From Corynebacterium sp. (lineage in GTDB: Bacteria > Actinomycetota > Actinomycetes > Mycobacteriales > Mycobacteriaceae), in contig NZ_JALAGY010000030.1 of NCBI RefSeq assembly GCF_022712195.1, positions 1-62,590 of the forward strand: DNA of 62,590 nucleotides. The letters run 5' to 3'. The position numbers and the translations under genes are program-made. Each line of letters starts with the position of its first letter. Positions within the stretch are counted from its first letter, which is position 1. Below, in pieces: positions 28,420 through 43,813 of the stretch. The notes under the pieces are model-generated. The model saw only the letters and a list, made by a program, of their open reading frames with translations, was not told the DNA's origin and did not search any database.

Positions 28420-29103
28420 ATGTCACCACGGGTGTCAGGCCACCGGCCGGGAATAACCAGGGCCGTACTCGCCGGGGTCGTCGCGACGACCCTGGGACTG
28501 GCCGCCTGCGGCTCGGACGACGCTGACGGGGACAGCGCCACCAGCACGACAGCCAGTTCCTCCGCCGCCGCCACCAGTGAGAAGACGTCGACCGGGGCAT
28601 CGGAGAGCTCGGAAGCCTCGGAGTCCGCCGCGCCGGACGCCGACGAATCCGCGGAGCCGGCACCGGACGAGCGCCCGGAGGGCGACGGGGAGGGCGATCG
28701 ACCGGCGGACGCCCCGCCGCCCGCACCCGCGAACGCCCCGGCAGGGAACGCCGCCAACGGTGACGATGCTGCGCAGATCACGGCCCTGGAGAAGGGGTTC
28801 GGGGAGGACCGTTCCTACAGCGACTATCTGCGGTACACCTATGAGCACACCTGCAACGCGGACCTTGACCAGGCCGGCGGCCGGGACGCGTTGATGCAGG
28901 ACGCAGGGGCCAACGGTGACCTGGCGCAGAAGCCGACCAGCGAAGTGATGGGTACGCTCCCCGTTATCCACGGTGTCAACGACATCCGCGTCAACGGTGA
29001 CCGGGCGACTGCTAATCTCGATCAGACGATGAACGGCAACCGCCAGACGCTGCCGAAGAACTATGTCCGCGAAAACGGGCAGTGGAGGACCTGTATCGCC
29101 TGA
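28420..29103 (+). CDS. Secreted lipoprotein, unknown function
   Basis: 227 residues. The signal peptide ends in lipobox TLGLAAC. Then comes a long low-complexity acidic stretch of S/T/A/E/D/P (about residues 35-115). A C-terminal domain of about 100 residues (ITALEKGFGEDRSYSDYLRY to NGQWRTC) has two Cys that could pair. It looks like a DUF4878/NTF2-like small domain. ATG 28420 has GAAGGGA 8 nt upstream. It overlaps the next gene as TGATG. Confidence 0.72.
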   Translation: MSPRVSGHRPGITRAVLAGVVATTLGLAACGSDDADGDSATSTTASSSAAATSEKTSTGASESSEASESAAPDADESAEPAPDERPEGDGEGDRPADAPPPAPANAPAGNAANGDDAAQITALEKGFGEDRSYSDYLRYTYEHTCNADLDQAGGRDALMQDAGANGDLAQKPTSEVMGTLPVIHGVNDIRVNGDRATANLDQTMNGNRQTLPKNYVRENGQWRTCIA

Positions 29104-29621
29104 TGGCATCTCGTCGCGTACTGATCGGACAGTCGGCGAAGACCCTCACGGTCTTCCTGGCTGTCTTCAGCATTTCCGGACTTCTGTGGGGCTGGTGGCG
29201 GCCCGCGGTGACCGCCGTGGTCACCGACACCGGTGCCGCTGAACTCGACCCCGCCACAGCCGGGGCGCCCTTCCAGTCCTTCGCGGTGTTCGCGCTGGCC
29301 ACCGGCCTGCTCGGCGGTGTTCTCGCGGGATGGTCGTTCTGGCGCTCACCCCGCCTGCGGGGACCGGTGATGCTGCTGGCGGTCACCGCCCTGGCCTTCC
29401 TCGGTGCCGCGGTGTTCCTGCTCTTCGGCAACTGGCTCGCCGACACCCTGCACGGCACGGAGGTCACCGCCGGGACGGCGGACAGTCTCAGCCCGGGGGA
29501 GAGCGTCTCCGTCATCTCCAGGGTATCCGGCGCCGCCGGATACCTCGCCGCCCCCGCCGCGGCGGCCGTGGTCTACTGGGCCTGCTCGCTCTTCGCCCCG
29601 GACACGGCCTTCGAACGCTGA
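29103..29621 (+). CDS. Four-helix membrane protein, unknown function
   Basis: 172 residues with four hydrophobic segments (about 14-35, 60-80, 88-112 and 145-165). The first and second are joined by a predicted outside loop with TDTGAAELDPATAG, and the third and fourth by one with GTEVTAGTADSLSPGESV. The layout resembles the DUF2567 family, but I am not sure. ATG 29103 overlaps the stop of the lipoprotein gene (TGATG), so the two proteins are probably made together. Confidence 0.7.
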   Translation: MASRRVLIGQSAKTLTVFLAVFSISGLLWGWWRPAVTAVVTDTGAAELDPATAGAPFQSFAVFALATGLLGGVLAGWSFWRSPRLRGPVMLLAVTALAFLGAAVFLLFGNWLADTLHGTEVTAGTADSLSPGESVSVISRVSGAAGYLAAPAAAAVVYWACSLFAPDTAFER

Positions 29622-29634
29622 CCCGGGGTGGTTC

Positions 29635-34403
<4,769 letters not shown>

Positions 34404-34407
<4 letters not shown>

Positions 34408-35663
34408 CCGTTCTCTCGGTCAGGGGCGTGCCCCTGATGCTGCTGAGCGTGTTCTGCGCCTTCCTCGGATGGTCGATGCTGCTGCCGGTCATCCCTGTGG
34501 CGATGCTCGACGCGGGCTACGGGGACTCCCTGGCGGGGCTGTCCACCGGCGTGTTCATGGCGGCGACGGTGCTCACCCAGGTCTTCGTGCCGCGACTGCT
34601 GCGCCGGTGGGGGTACGTGCCGGTGATGGTCTCCGGGGCGCTGCTGCTCGGCGTCCCGTCCGTGCTCTACCTCATCGACGCCGGGTCATGGCTGGTCCTG
34701 CTGGTCTCGGCGGTCCGGGGCGTGGGCTTCGGGGCCGTCACGGTGGCCCAGTCCGCGCTCCTCGCCGAACTGGTCCCCGCCCACCAGCTGGGGCGGGCGA
34801 ACGCCTTTTTCGGGGCCTCGATCGGCATCGGCGAGATCATCGGCTTCACCGTCGGCCTGCCGCTGTACACCCACGCCGGTGACCTGGTGTTCCTCGTCGC
34901 CGTGGGGTGCGGGGCCGTCGGCGGTGCCGGCGCCCTGGGGATCCCGGCCCTGCAGGCCGCCCGTCCGGACAAGGGCGCAGACCGGACGGAGAAGGCGACC
35001 CGGACCCGGGCGCCGCTGTGGAAGCTGGTCCTCGTGCCGATCGTCGGGCTGTGCACCGGTGCCATGGGCTTCGGCGCCTTCTCGACCTTCACCGCCCCCG
35101 CCGTCGGGGGAATCGACGCCTCCGCCGCCGCGACCCTCGCCGGGGTCACCCTGGCGGTCATCGGCGCGGGTCAGATCCTGGGACGCACCGTCTCCGGGTG
35201 GTGGGCCGACCGGGTCGGGGAACCCGGCCGGCTGGTGGTCGTGGCCTCGCTGTTCTGCGTCGGCGGGATGCTGGCGATGTCCCTGCTCATCACCGCCGCC
35301 CCTGTCGGTGGAGCGCTGGTCGGCGGGGCACTCGGGGCCGCGGCCGTCTTCGGCCTAGGCTTCGGCGCGATCCAGTCCGAGACGCTGCTGATGATGTTCT
35401 CCCGGATGCCGAAGGAACGTGTCTCGGACGCCTCCGCGATGTGGAACATCGGGTTCGACTCCGGCACCGGGGCAGGGTCCTCCGTGCTGGGGGTCACCGC
35501 CGCCACCACCGGGTACGGTGGTGCGTTCGTGGTGGGTGCGGGTCTGGTCGGTCTCGGTACCGCCACCCTCGCCGGCGACCGCGTGCTCGGCCGGCACAGG
35601 GTCGCCGAGCACCACAACGTGCGGACCCGGCTGCGGAGGCTGCGTCCGGGCGGCGAGCGGTAG
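34404..35663 (+). CDS. MFS transporter inside the his operon
   Basis: 419 residues with about twelve hydrophobic helices and a basic central loop ([21 protein letters not shown]). The first half has [20 protein letters not shown], similar to the MFS motif between helices 2 and 3. The second half repeats it as [18 protein letters not shown]. The start GTG 34404 overlaps the hisB stop. A transporter gene at this place is also seen in other corynebacterial his operons. The substrate is unknown; export of histidine or a by-product is only a guess. Confidence 0.87.
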
Positions 35664-35695
35664 GGCCGGAGCGTCCCCTGCGCCACCGCGCCTTG

Positions 35696-35701
35696 TAGGA
35701 T
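35696..35701 (+). promoter_or_regulatory. Internal -10 element before hisH
   Basis: TAGGAT, 8 nt before ATG 35710. It would let hisH and later genes be transcribed apart from hisDCB. Confidence 0.5.
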
Positions 35702-35709
35702 CACTGACC

Positions 35710-36372
35710 ATGGTGGAAAAAGCATCCCCGACGGTCGCGCTCCTGGACTACGGCTCCGGCAACCTGCGCTCGGCGCAGCGGGCCCTGGAGCACGCCGGGG
35801 CGGAGGTCACAGTCACCGCCGACCCGGACACCGTCCTCGGTGCCGACGGGCTGCTCGTCCCCGGCGTCGGGAACTTCGCCGCGTGCATGACGGGCCTCCG
35901 CGCGGTCCACGGCCCCCGGCTTATCGGGGAACGGCTGGCAGGGGGACGGCCGGTCCTCGGAATCTGCGTCGGCATGCAGGTCCTCTTCGACCGTGGGGTC
36001 GAAGGTGCTGAAGGTGACGACGGCGCGGGCACCGGAGGGTGCGGCGAATGGCCCGGCACCGTGACCCGCCTGGAGGCGTCCGTCCTTCCGCACATGGGGT
36101 GGAACACGGTCGACGCCCCGGAGGGGTCCCGGATGTTCGCCGGCGCCGCGCCGGACGAGCGCTACTACTTCGTCCACTCCTACGGGGTGCGTGACTGGGA
36201 GCTCGAGACCGACGGGCACACCGTGGCCCCGTCGGTGACGTGGGCGACCCATGAACGGTGCCGCTTCGTCGCCGCCGTCGAGAACGGCCCGTTGTGGGCC
36301 ACCCAGTTCCACCCGGAGAAGTCCGGCGACGCCGGCGCCCGCCTGCTGCGCAACTGGCTCGCCACGTTCTAG
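35710..36372 (+). CDS. hisH: Imidazole glycerol phosphate synthase, glutamine amidotransferase subunit
   Basis: 220 residues. It makes ammonia from glutamine for HisF. The nucleophile Cys is in [12 protein letters not shown]. The catalytic His-Glu pair is in [10 protein letters not shown] near the C-terminus. The start [23 protein letters not shown] is typical. ATG 35710 lies 8 nt after a TAGGAT. It is separated from the MFS gene by 46 nt, one of the few real gaps in this block. Its partner hisF lies two genes downstream. Confidence 0.96.
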   Translation: MVEKASPTVALLDYGSGNLRSAQRALEHAGAEVTVTADPDTVLGADGLLVPGVGNFAACMTGLRAVHGPRLIGERLAGGRPVLGICVGMQVLFDRGVEGAEGDDGAGTGGCGEWPGTVTRLEASVLPHMGWNTVDAPEGSRMFAGAAPDERYYFVHSYGVRDWELETDGHTVAPSVTWATHERCRFVAAVENGPLWATQFHPEKSGDAGARLLRNWLATF

Positions 36373-36396
36373 ACCGTCCCGCCCTGAATCTCGCGA

Positions 36397-36402
36397 TAGG
36401 AT
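36397..36402 (+). promoter_or_regulatory. Internal -10 element for leaderless hisA mRNA
   Basis: TAGGAT, 7 nt before ATG 36410, in the 37-nt hisH-hisA gap. Confidence 0.55.
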
Positions 36403-36409
36403 ACTTCAC

Positions 36410-37168
36410 ATGACTCTCACTCTGCTCCCCGCCGTTGACGTCGCCGACGGTCAGGCTGTCCGTCTCGTCCAGGGGGCCGCAGGCACCGAAACAAGCTACG
36501 GCGCACCCCTGGACGCGGCCCTGGCCTGGCAGAACGCCGGTGCCGAGTGGGTGCATCTGGTGGACCTGGACGCCGCCTTCGGCAAGGGGAGCAACTTCGA
36601 CCTGCTCAACGAGGTCATCGGCCGGCTCGACGTCAAGGTGGAGCTGTCCGGGGGCATCCGCGACGACGCCTCCCTGGAACGGGCGCTGTCCACCGGGTGC
36701 AGGCGGGTGAACATCGGCACCGCGGCACTGGAGAACCCGGACTGGTGCGAGAAGATCATCGCCGAGCACGGGGACCGGGTCGCCATCGGCCTCGACACCC
36801 GTCAGGTCGACGGCGAATGGCGCCTGCGCGGACGCGGCTGGGTCTCCGACGGCGGCGACCTGTGGGAGGTCCTGGAACGACTCGACTCCCAGGGTTGCTC
36901 CCGCTTCGTGGTCACGGACGTCTCCCGTGACGGCATGCTCAACGGCCCGAACATCGACCTGCTGCGTGACGTCGCCGCGGCGACGTCGGCACCGGTGGTG
37001 GCCTCCGGCGGGATCTCCAGCCTCGACGACATCCGGGCCCTGGCCGGCGTCGTGGAGGAGGGGGTGGACTCCGCGATCGTCGGCAAGGCGCTGTACGCGG
37101 GGAAGTTCACCCTGGAGGAAGCTCTGGAGGCCGCACGCGGCGGGTCACAGGCGGTGCCTGGTGAGTGA
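36410..37168 (+). CDS. hisA: Phosphoribosyl isomerase A (HisA/PriA)
   Basis: 252-residue beta/alpha barrel that isomerises ProFAR in histidine synthesis. The catalytic acid D10 is in [16 protein letters not shown] and the second acid D170 is in [14 protein letters not shown]. The loop RGRGW (R142, W144) matches the PriA-type loop whose Arg and Trp serve the dual HisA/TrpF activity. There is no trpF in this window and trpC is monofunctional. So a bifunctional PriA is likely, unlike the histidine-only enzyme of corynebacteria that carry a full trp operon. This functional call is an inference. ATG 36410 is 7 nt after a -10. Confidence 0.94.
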   Translation: MTLTLLPAVDVADGQAVRLVQGAAGTETSYGAPLDAALAWQNAGAEWVHLVDLDAAFGKGSNFDLLNEVIGRLDVKVELSGGIRDDASLERALSTGCRRVNIGTAALENPDWCEKIIAEHGDRVAIGLDTRQVDGEWRLRGRGWVSDGGDLWEVLERLDSQGCSRFVVTDVSRDGMLNGPNIDLLRDVAAATSAPVVASGGISSLDDIRALAGVVEEGVDSAIVGKALYAGKFTLEEALEAARGGSQAVPGE

Positions 37169-38159
37169 CGAGATCGACACCCGGGCACTGCTGGCCATCG
37201 CCGAGGCGGCCGTCGACGAGGCCGAGACGACCTTCTCTGCCGCCGTCGGAGCCGAACCGTCGGTGATGAAGAGCCCCGGTGACTTCGCCACCGAGGCCGA
37301 CCTCAGCGTGGAACGCCAGCTACGCCACCTGTTGACCAGCTACACCGGCCTGCCCGTCCACGGCGAGGAGTACGGCGTGGTGCGTCCCGGGGACCCGGTC
37401 GAGGTCAACCCGAACGACGACAAGGCCGACGACCTCGACGGGCCACGGCGGGACCGCTCCGACACCGGGACGAGGGTCACCGACGCCGACGCCCTCGACC
37501 GGGCCGACGCCGACAAGAACCCCGGCCTCGACGAGCTCCCCGAGACCTGCTGGGTCGTCGACCCCATCGACGGCACGGCGAACTACGCGGTGGGCAACCC
37601 CTTCTGCTGCATCCTCGTCTCCCTGGTGCACAAGGGGGAGGCGGTGGTGGCGGTCACCGAGATGCCGCTGCTGGGCCAACGCATCACCGCCAGGAAGGGC
37701 CACGGACTCTACGTCGACGGGCACCCCGCCCGGCCGATGCTGCCCTCCGACCCGGGTGTCACCCAGATCAGCTTCGGGTCGATCCTGTCTCAGCGGCGCG
37801 GCAACCTGCCGATCTCGTACCGGCAGGACATGCTCAACGCGATCGGCCGGACGTACCCGCGCATGCGGGTCACCGGGTCGTGCGGGATCGACCTGGCCTT
37901 CACCGCCGCCGGTGTCTTCGGCGGCACCGTCACATTCAGCCCGAACCTCTGGGACAACGCCGCCGGTATGCTGCTGGTGCGTGAGGCGGGGGGAGTGGTC
38001 ACCGACTTCAACGGTGACCCGTGGCGTCCCGGCGTCTCCGGTCTGGTGGCCGGGGAACCCGAGGTCCACTCGATCCTGCTGGACCACATCCGTTCGGTGC
38101 CGATCGGCACCGCCGCACGAAACGCCCAGGAGATCATGGACCGGGGAGGAATAAGGTGA
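37161..38159 (+). CDS. impA: Inositol monophosphatase family protein (ImpA)
   Basis: 332 residues. It is a magnesium-dependent phosphatase of the IMPase fold. Metal motifs are [18 protein letters not shown] and the C-terminal [13 protein letters not shown] with [15 protein letters not shown]. It differs from the usual 260-270 residues by an acidic insertion of about 45 residues (roughly 75-125, [12 protein letters not shown]... [11 protein letters not shown]) just before the DPIDGT motif. GTG 37161 overlaps the hisA end by 8 nt. The hisA-impA-hisF order matches M. tuberculosis. It might act as the histidinol-phosphate phosphatase or on inositol phosphate; sequence does not decide. Confidence 0.88.
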   Translation: MSDEIDTRALLAIAEAAVDEAETTFSAAVGAEPSVMKSPGDFATEADLSVERQLRHLLTSYTGLPVHGEEYGVVRPGDPVEVNPNDDKADDLDGPRRDRSDTGTRVTDADALDRADADKNPGLDELPETCWVVDPIDGTANYAVGNPFCCILVSLVHKGEAVVAVTEMPLLGQRITARKGHGLYVDGHPARPMLPSDPGVTQISFGSILSQRRGNLPISYRQDMLNAIGRTYPRMRVTGSCGIDLAFTAAGVFGGTVTFSPNLWDNAAGMLLVREAGGVVTDFNGDPWRPGVSGLVAGEPEVHSILLDHIRSVPIGTAARNAQEIMDRGGIR

Positions 38160-38166
38160 CGCACCG

Positions 38167-38943
38167 ATGAGTGTTGCAGTACGGGTCATCCCGTGTCTCG
38201 ACGTCGACGACGGACGGGTGGTCAAGGGGGTGAACTTCCAGAACCTCAGGGACGCCGGCGACCCCGTCGAACTCGCCGCACGCTACGACGCCGAGGGCGC
38301 CGACGAGCTGACCTTCCTCGACGTCTCGGCGTCGAAGGCGGGGCGTGGCACGATGCTCGACGTGGTGCGCCGGACCGCGGACCAGGTGTTCATCCCGTTG
38401 ACCGTCGGCGGCGGGGTGCGCTCCGAGGAGGACGTGGACCAGCTGCTGCGCGCCGGTGCCGACAAGGTCTCGGTGAACACCTCGGCCATCCACCGTCCCG
38501 AACTTCTCCGGGAACTCTCCGCGCGCTTCGGCGCCCAGTGCATCGTGCTGTCCGTCGACGCCCGGCGGGTGCCTGAGGGCGGCGAACCGCAGCCCAGCGG
38601 ATTCGAGGTGACCACCCACGGAGGCTCCCGGTCCGCCGGCATCGACGCGGTGGAGTGGGCTGTCCGCGGGCAGGAACTCGGGGTGGGGGAGATCCTGCTG
38701 AACTCCATGGACGCCGACGGCACCCGCGACGGCTTCGACCTGGAGCTGCTCGCCCTGGTGCGTGCTGCGGTCACCATCCCGGTCATCGCCTCCGGCGGGG
38801 CGGGGAAGGTCGGGGACTTCCCGCCCGCCGTGCACGCCGGGGCGGACGCGGTCCTCGCCGCCTCCGTCTTCCACTTCGGCGAGATCACCGTCCACGACGT
38901 CAAGGACGCGATGGCGGCCGAGGGCGTCGAGGTCCGCCGATGA
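38167..38943 (+). CDS. hisF: Imidazole glycerol phosphate synthase, cyclase subunit
   Basis: 258-residue barrel. It joins ammonia from HisH to PRFAR and closes the imidazole ring, releasing AICAR. The catalytic acids are in [19 protein letters not shown] and [15 protein letters not shown]. Phosphate-binding glycines are in [11 protein letters not shown] and [14 protein letters not shown] 38167 follows impA by 7 nt, with GGGGAGGA upstream. It overlaps hisI as ATGA. Confidence 0.97.
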   Translation: MSVAVRVIPCLDVDDGRVVKGVNFQNLRDAGDPVELAARYDAEGADELTFLDVSASKAGRGTMLDVVRRTADQVFIPLTVGGGVRSEEDVDQLLRAGADKVSVNTSAIHRPELLRELSARFGAQCIVLSVDARRVPEGGEPQPSGFEVTTHGGSRSAGIDAVEWAVRGQELGVGEILLNSMDADGTRDGFDLELLALVRAAVTIPVIASGGAGKVGDFPPAVHAGADAVLAASVFHFGEITVHDVKDAMAAEGVEVRR

Positions 38944-39335
38944 GTGCGGTGACCACCGACGCGGACATCCGCCGGGTCGACCTCGCGCCGGACATCGCCG
39001 CCCGCCTGAACCGCAACGACGCCGGCCTCGTCGCCGCCGTCGTTCAGGAGAAGGCCACCGGTGACGTCCTGATGCTCGCCTGGATGGACGACCACGCCCT
39101 GGCCCACACGCTCGCCACCCGCCACGCGACCTACTGGTCACGCTCCCGCGGGGAGTACTGGGTGAAGGGGGAGACGTCCGGGCACACCCAGTACGTCCAC
39201 GAGGTGCGCCTCGACTGCGACGGCGACACCGTCCTGCTGACCGTCGACCAGACCGGCGGCGCCTGCCACACCGGAGACCACACCTGCTTCGACGCCGACC
39301 GGCTCCTCCAGCCTGAAAGACCAGTAGATGAGTGA
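38940..39335 (+). CDS. hisI: Phosphoribosyl-AMP cyclohydrolase
   Basis: 131 residues, the cyclohydrolase alone (no HisE pyrophosphohydrolase domain). It opens the purine ring of PR-AMP, using zinc. Motifs: [34 protein letters not shown] and the metal-binding [26 protein letters not shown] 38940 overlaps the hisF stop. Its last 8 nt overlap the start of trpE, so histidine and tryptophan genes are on one message. Confidence 0.96.
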   Translation: MSAVTTDADIRRVDLAPDIAARLNRNDAGLVAAVVQEKATGDVLMLAWMDDHALAHTLATRHATYWSRSRGEYWVKGETSGHTQYVHEVRLDCDGDTVLLTVDQTGGACHTGDHTCFDADRLLQPERPVDE

Positions 39336-40887
39336 CCAGAACGACTCCACCGACCCCTACCAGATCACGAGTTTCGAGACCTTCCGGCGCCTGGCCGCAC
39401 GTCACCGCGTCGTCCCGGTCGCGCGCAAGGTCCTCGCCGACGGGGAGAGCGCGCTGAGCGCCTACACGAAACTCGCCGGCGGCCGTCCCGGCACCTTCCT
39501 CCTCGAGTCGGCCGCCCCGGGCCAGTCCTGGTCGAGGCACTCCTTCATCGGCACCGGTGCACGCTGTGCCCTGACCGCGAAGAACGGTGACGTCCACTGG
39601 ATCGGCACCCCGCCGGCCGGGGCGCCTGAGGGCACCGACCCGCTCGAGGTGATCCGCGAGAGCCTCGCACTGCTGCACACCGACCCGATGCCCGGGCTGC
39701 CCACCCTGACCTCCGGTCTGGTCGGCTACATGGGACACGACGTGATCCGCTACATCGAGGACATCCCGGACACCTGCACCGACGACCTGCAGGTCCCCGA
39801 CATGGTGCAGCTGCTCGCCGACACCCTGGCCGTCATGGACCACCACGAGGGCACCGTCTGGCTCATCGCCAACGCCGTGAACTGGGACGGGTCCGACGAC
39901 CGGGTGGAGGGCGCCTACGCGGACGCCGTCGCCCGGGTCGACGAGATGGAACGGCGGCTGGCCTCCGGTGCCCGCCTGCCCTCGGCGACGTTCTCCACCC
40001 CGGCACCGCAGCCGCGCCGTCAGCGCAGCCTCGACGACCACAAGGCCCGCATCGAGACCTGCAAGGAGCACATCCGTGCAGGTGACGCCTTCCAGATCGT
40101 CCTGTCGCAGCGCTTCGAGCTGGACACCGAGGTGCCGGGACTGGACATCTACCGCATGCTCCGGGTGTCCAACCCCAGCCCGTACATGTTCCTGCTCAAC
40201 GTGCCTGACGAGTCCTTCACCGAGACCGCCTTCCAGATCATCGGTTCCTCACCGGAGTCCTTGGTGCAGGTCTCCGACGGCCGGGTGACGACCTTCCCCA
40301 TCGCCGGCTCCCGGCCGAGGGGCGCCACCTTCGAGGAGGACGAGCTCATGGAGAAGGAGCTCGTCAACGACGAGAAGGAGAACTCCGAGCACCTGATGCT
40401 CGTCGACCTGGGCCGCAACGACGTCGGCCGGGTCTGCGCCCCCGGGACCGTGGAGGTCCACGACTTCCGGCACGTGGAGCGCTACAGCGCGATCATGCAC
40501 CTGGTCTCCGGGGTCAGCGGCCGGCTCGCCGAGGGGAAGACCGCGCTCGACGCCTTCGTCGGAACCTTCCCGGCAGGGACGCTCTCGGGCGCACCGAAGC
40601 CCTCGGCGCTGACCATCATCGACGAACTGGAGGACACGCGGCGAGGCGTCTACGGTGGGACCGTGGGCTACTTCGACTTCTCCGGGAACGCCGACCAGGC
40701 GATCGCCATCCGTACCGGCCTGTACAAGGACGGGACGGTGTACGTCCAGGCCGGGGGCGGGATCGTCGCAGACTCCGACCCCGACGCCGAGGACGAGGAG
40801 ACCAGGAACAAGGCCCTGGCCGTCCTCCGTGCCGTCGCCGCGGCGGAGACGATGGTCGACGTCGCGCCGGCGGAGGTTGACCGGTGA
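39328..40887 (+). CDS. trpE: Anthranilate synthase component I
   Basis: 519 residues. It converts chorismate to anthranilate with ammonia from TrpG. The N-terminal part carries the feedback site region LLESA near residue 50. The C-terminal chorismate domain has [58 protein letters not shown] and [13 protein letters not shown]. No trpG or trpD follows, so the partner subunit is elsewhere. The start overlaps hisI by 8 nt, and its stop overlaps the next membrane protein gene. Confidence 0.96.
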   Translation: MSDQNDSTDPYQITSFETFRRLAARHRVVPVARKVLADGESALSAYTKLAGGRPGTFLLESAAPGQSWSRHSFIGTGARCALTAKNGDVHWIGTPPAGAPEGTDPLEVIRESLALLHTDPMPGLPTLTSGLVGYMGHDVIRYIEDIPDTCTDDLQVPDMVQLLADTLAVMDHHEGTVWLIANAVNWDGSDDRVEGAYADAVARVDEMERRLASGARLPSATFSTPAPQPRRQRSLDDHKARIETCKEHIRAGDAFQIVLSQRFELDTEVPGLDIYRMLRVSNPSPYMFLLNVPDESFTETAFQIIGSSPESLVQVSDGRVTTFPIAGSRPRGATFEEDELMEKELVNDEKENSEHLMLVDLGRNDVGRVCAPGTVEVHDFRHVERYSAIMHLVSGVSGRLAEGKTALDAFVGTFPAGTLSGAPKPSALTIIDELEDTRRGVYGGTVGYFDFSGNADQAIAIRTGLYKDGTVYVQAGGGIVADSDPDAEDEETRNKALAVLRAVAAAETMVDVAPAEVDR

Positions 40888-41561
40888 AACGACTGGGTGG
40901 ACGGAGCCTCGCGCTGCTGCTGACCGTTCTGGGTGCCGCCGGTCTCTGGGGCGCCGGGCAGATGACCTGGCTGACCGTGACCGTCGACGACGACAAGAGC
41001 GGCGAGACCGTCAAGAACATCATCGGCTCGGTGTGGGACGCCGCCGGGACACCCCTGGCCCTGGCCATGCTCGCCGCGATGATCCTGTCGATGGCGCTGC
41101 AGCCCCTGGCCCGACGGATCCTGGGCGGGGTGTCGGCGCTGCTCGCCGCCCTCGCCGGTGTCGCCGCGGTCAACCTGCTCGCCGGTGAACCGGACCTCAG
41201 CCGGGCGCAGGCGCTGCTCGTCAGCGGGGCCGGCACCCAGCGTGAGTCGGACCCCGTGCAGATCTCCGAGTGGGCGACCGTCCTGGACGGGCAGGTCCAC
41301 GCCGCGCCGGTGGTCCTGTTCCTGGCCTCCGCGGCCCTCGGGGTCGTCGGTGGTGTGCTGCTGGCCATGAAGCCGGGGCCCGCCCGTTCCGGGCACAGCA
41401 GGTACGAGACACCGGAGGCCCGCCGGGACGGCGTGGAGAAGGACCTGGACGACAACCCGGGATCCGGACGTGTGATGTGGGACGCCCTCGACGCCGGGGT
41501 GGACCCGACCGACCGTGGTGCTGACGGGAGTGACACGGACGAGGGGGAGCGGCGGGTGTGA
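40884..41561 (+). CDS. Trp-operon-associated membrane protein
   Basis: 225 residues with four hydrophobic segments: near 8-25, 53-72, 80-100 and 140-160. The polar C-terminal tail is acidic ([12 protein letters not shown]). It matches the Trp_oprn_chp family of actinobacteria, found between trpE and trpC (Rv1610 in M. tuberculosis, from memory). The motif WLTVTV in the first outside loop fits. Function unknown. Start GTG 40884 overlaps trpE. Confidence 0.85.
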   Translation: MKRLGGRSLALLLTVLGAAGLWGAGQMTWLTVTVDDDKSGETVKNIIGSVWDAAGTPLALAMLAAMILSMALQPLARRILGGVSALLAALAGVAAVNLLAGEPDLSRAQALLVSGAGTQRESDPVQISEWATVLDGQVHAAPVVLFLASAALGVVGGVLLAMKPGPARSGHSRYETPEARRDGVEKDLDDNPGSGRVMWDALDAGVDPTDRGADGSDTDEGERRV

Positions 41562-41603
41562 CGCCCGCGTCACCCCGATGTCACCGTCCGGTGGGCGCGG
41601 GGA

Positions 41604-41609
41604 TAGCAT
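41604..41609 (+). promoter_or_regulatory. Internal -10 element before trpC
   Basis: TAGCAT, 38 nt before ATG 41648. GGGAGGAAAG at 41638-41647 is a full Shine-Dalgarno, so this transcript has a leader. A 6-bp hairpin (41558-41573) lies upstream without a U run. Confidence 0.5.
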
Positions 41610-41647
41610 GGAGCTTCGTTTAGACACCTGACCTGCCGGGAGGAAAG

Positions 41648-42460
41648 ATGGCAACCGTACTCGACGAGATCATCGCCGGAGTACTCGAGGACACCGCCCG
41701 ACGCGAGTCCGCGGTCCCGTTCGCCGAGATCAAGGCGATGTCCCTGGACGCGCCGCCGGCTCTCGACGCCCGTGCGGCGTTGAGCGGTCCCGAGGTGAGC
41801 GTGATCGCCGAGGTCAAGCGGGCCAGCCCGTCGAAAGGGCATCTCGCCGACATCCCTGAGCCCGAGATCCTGGCCGGTGCCTACGCCGCCAACGGCGCGG
41901 CCGTGATCAGCTGCCTCACAGAGGAGCGGCGGTTCCGCGGCTCCCTGGCGGACTTCGACAAGGTGCGTGCCGCCGTCGACGTGCCTCTGCTGCGCAAGGA
42001 CTTCACGGTCAACCCGTACCAGGTCCACGAGGCCCGTGCCCACGGTGCGGACGTGGTCCTGCTGATCGTGGCAGCCCTGGAGCAGGACCGGCTCACCGCC
42101 CTCCTCGACCGCACGGAGTCGTTGGGGATGACCGCCCTGGTGGAGGTCCACTCCGAGGAGGAGGCCGAGCGTGCGGTCGACGCCGGCGCGTCGGTGATCG
42201 GTGTCAACGCCCGTAACCTCAAGACGCTGGAGGTCGACCCCGGTGTCTTCGGCCGGATCGTGCCCCTGCTGCCGGACTCCGTGGTGAAGGTCGCCGAGTC
42301 CGGTGTGCGCAACACCACCGACATGCAGGCATACGCCACCGCCGGAGCGGACGCGATCCTCGTCGGTGAAGGACTGGTCACCGCCGCGAATCCGGGGCAG
42401 GCCTGCCGGGCGTTGGTCGCCGCCGGGCAGCACCCCGCGTTCCGACCGGACCCGAAGTGA
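41648..42460 (+). CDS. trpC: Indole-3-glycerol phosphate synthase
   Basis: 270 residues, monofunctional with no fused TrpF domain. It decarboxylates and cyclises CdRP to indoleglycerol phosphate. Barrel motifs: [68 protein letters not shown] and VAESGVRN. The GGGAGGAAAG ribosome site fixes ATG 41648. It follows the membrane protein gene by 86 nt, the largest gap in this block. Confidence 0.96.
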   Translation: MATVLDEIIAGVLEDTARRESAVPFAEIKAMSLDAPPALDARAALSGPEVSVIAEVKRASPSKGHLADIPEPEILAGAYAANGAAVISCLTEERRFRGSLADFDKVRAAVDVPLLRKDFTVNPYQVHEARAHGADVVLLIVAALEQDRLTALLDRTESLGMTALVEVHSEEEAERAVDAGASVIGVNARNLKTLEVDPGVFGRIVPLLPDSVVKVAESGVRNTTDMQAYATAGADAILVGEGLVTAANPGQACRALVAAGQHPAFRPDPK

Positions 42461-42476
42461 CCACGGCCCGGTAAGG

Positions 42477-42482
42477 TACAGT
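42477..42482 (+). promoter_or_regulatory. Internal -10 element before trpB
   Basis: TACAGT, 8 nt before GTG 42491; TAAGGT overlaps it at 42472-42477. Confidence 0.4.
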
Positions 42483-42490
42483 TCCTGGGT

Positions 42491-43813
42491 GTGAGTACAC
42501 GATCCGGGAACGACAAGAGTGACGCCGAGAACACACCCCGACTGCCCACGGCGGGGGAGGTCCTCGCCGTGCCGACCGCGCACGACGCGGACGAGAACGG
42601 CCACTGGGGAGACTACGGCGGACGGTACATCCCTGAGGCGCTGATGGCCGTGATCGAGGAGATCCAGGACTCCTGGGCCAAGGCACGGGCGGACAGGGAG
42701 TTCCTCGACGAGCTCGACGAGCTGCACCGCACGTACACCGGGAGGCCGTCGCCGCTGTACTACGGTGCACGGTTCTCCGAGGCCGTCGGCGCCGACGTGT
42801 GGTTCAAGCGGGAGGACCTGAACCACACCGGGTCGCACAAGATCAACAACGTCCTCGGTCAGGTCCTGCTCGCCCGGCGGATGGGCAAGGAGAACGTCAT
42901 CGCCGAGACGGGCGCCGGCCAGCACGGTGTCGCGACCGCCACCGCCTGCGCACTGCTCGGGCTGAACTGCCGAATCTACATGGGTGAGGTGGACGCACGT
43001 CGCCAGGCGCTCAACATCGCACGGATGCGTCTGCTGGGCGCCGAGGTGATCGAGGTGACAGTGGGCTCGGCGACGTTGAAGGACGCCATCAACGAAGCCA
43101 TGCGCTACTGGGTCTCGCACGCCGACGACACCTACTACTGCTTCGGCACCGCCGCCGGCCCCCACCCGTTCCCCGAGATGGTGCGCGACCTCCAGCGGGT
43201 CATCGGGGTCGAGGCACGTGCGCAGATCCTCGCGGAGGCGGGGCGTCTGCCGGACGCGGTCATGGCCTGCGTCGGAGGCGGGTCGAACGCCATCGGCCTG
43301 TTCCACACCTTCATCGACGACGAGGGCGTCGCGCTCATCGGTGGTGAGGCCGGGGGCGACGGGGTGGAGACCGGCCGTCACGCCGCACCGATCACCGTGG
43401 GTTCCGAGGGTGTCTTCCAGGGGTCGTTCGCCGCGCTGATGCAGAACGAGGACGGGCAGATCACCGAGTCGCACTCGATCTCCGCCGGCCTGGACTACCC
43501 CGGGGTCGGCCCCGAGCATTCCTACCTGGCGCACCGGGGCAGGGCCGAGTACCTTCCCGTCACGGACACCGAGGCCATGGAGGCCTTCCGCCTGCTGACG
43601 AGGACCGAGGGGATCATCCCCGCCATCGAGTCCGCGCACGCGGTCGCCCTCGCGGTGAAGGTCGGTGCGGACTACGCCGACGGCACCAGGGGCACCGGCA
43701 GCGGACGGCGCCCCCTGTTCATCGTCAACGTCTCCGGACGTGGCGACAAGGACGTCGACACCGCCGCCACGTGGTTCGGCATGCACCCGGGGCAGGACGA
43801 GGAGAACAACTGA
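42491..43813 (+). CDS. trpB: Tryptophan synthase beta subunit
   Basis: 440 residues. This PLP enzyme joins indole and serine. PLP Lys 117 is in [14 protein letters not shown]. Other motifs: [39 protein letters not shown] and [13 protein letters not shown]. It has an N-terminal extension of about 35 residues relative to short TrpB. GTG 42491 is the only good start and follows a -10 by 8 nt. It overlaps trpA as TGATG. Confidence 0.97.
   Translation: MSTRSGNDKSDAENTPRLPTAGEVLAVPTAHDADENGHWGDYGGRYIPEALMAVIEEIQDSWAKARADREFLDELDELHRTYTGRPSPLYYGARFSEAVGADVWFKREDLNHTGSHKINNVLGQVLLARRMGKENVIAETGAGQHGVATATACALLGLNCRIYMGEVDARRQALNIARMRLLGAEVIEVTVGSATLKDAINEAMRYWVSHADDTYYCFGTAAGPHPFPEMVRDLQRVIGVEARAQILAEAGRLPDAVMACVGGGSNAIGLFHTFIDDEGVALIGGEAGGDGVETGRHAAPITVGSEGVFQGSFAALMQNEDGQITESHSISAGLDYPGVGPEHSYLAHRGRAEYLPVTDTEAMEAFRLLTRTEGIIPAIESAHAVALAVKVGADYADGTRGTGSGRRPLFIVNVSGRGDKDVDTAATWFGMHPGQDEENN

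Noticed and set aside
41558..41573. Hairpin GTGACG/CGTCAC before trpC, considered as terminator or attenuator
   Set aside because: Stem of only 6 bp, no U run, and no leader peptide with Trp codons.
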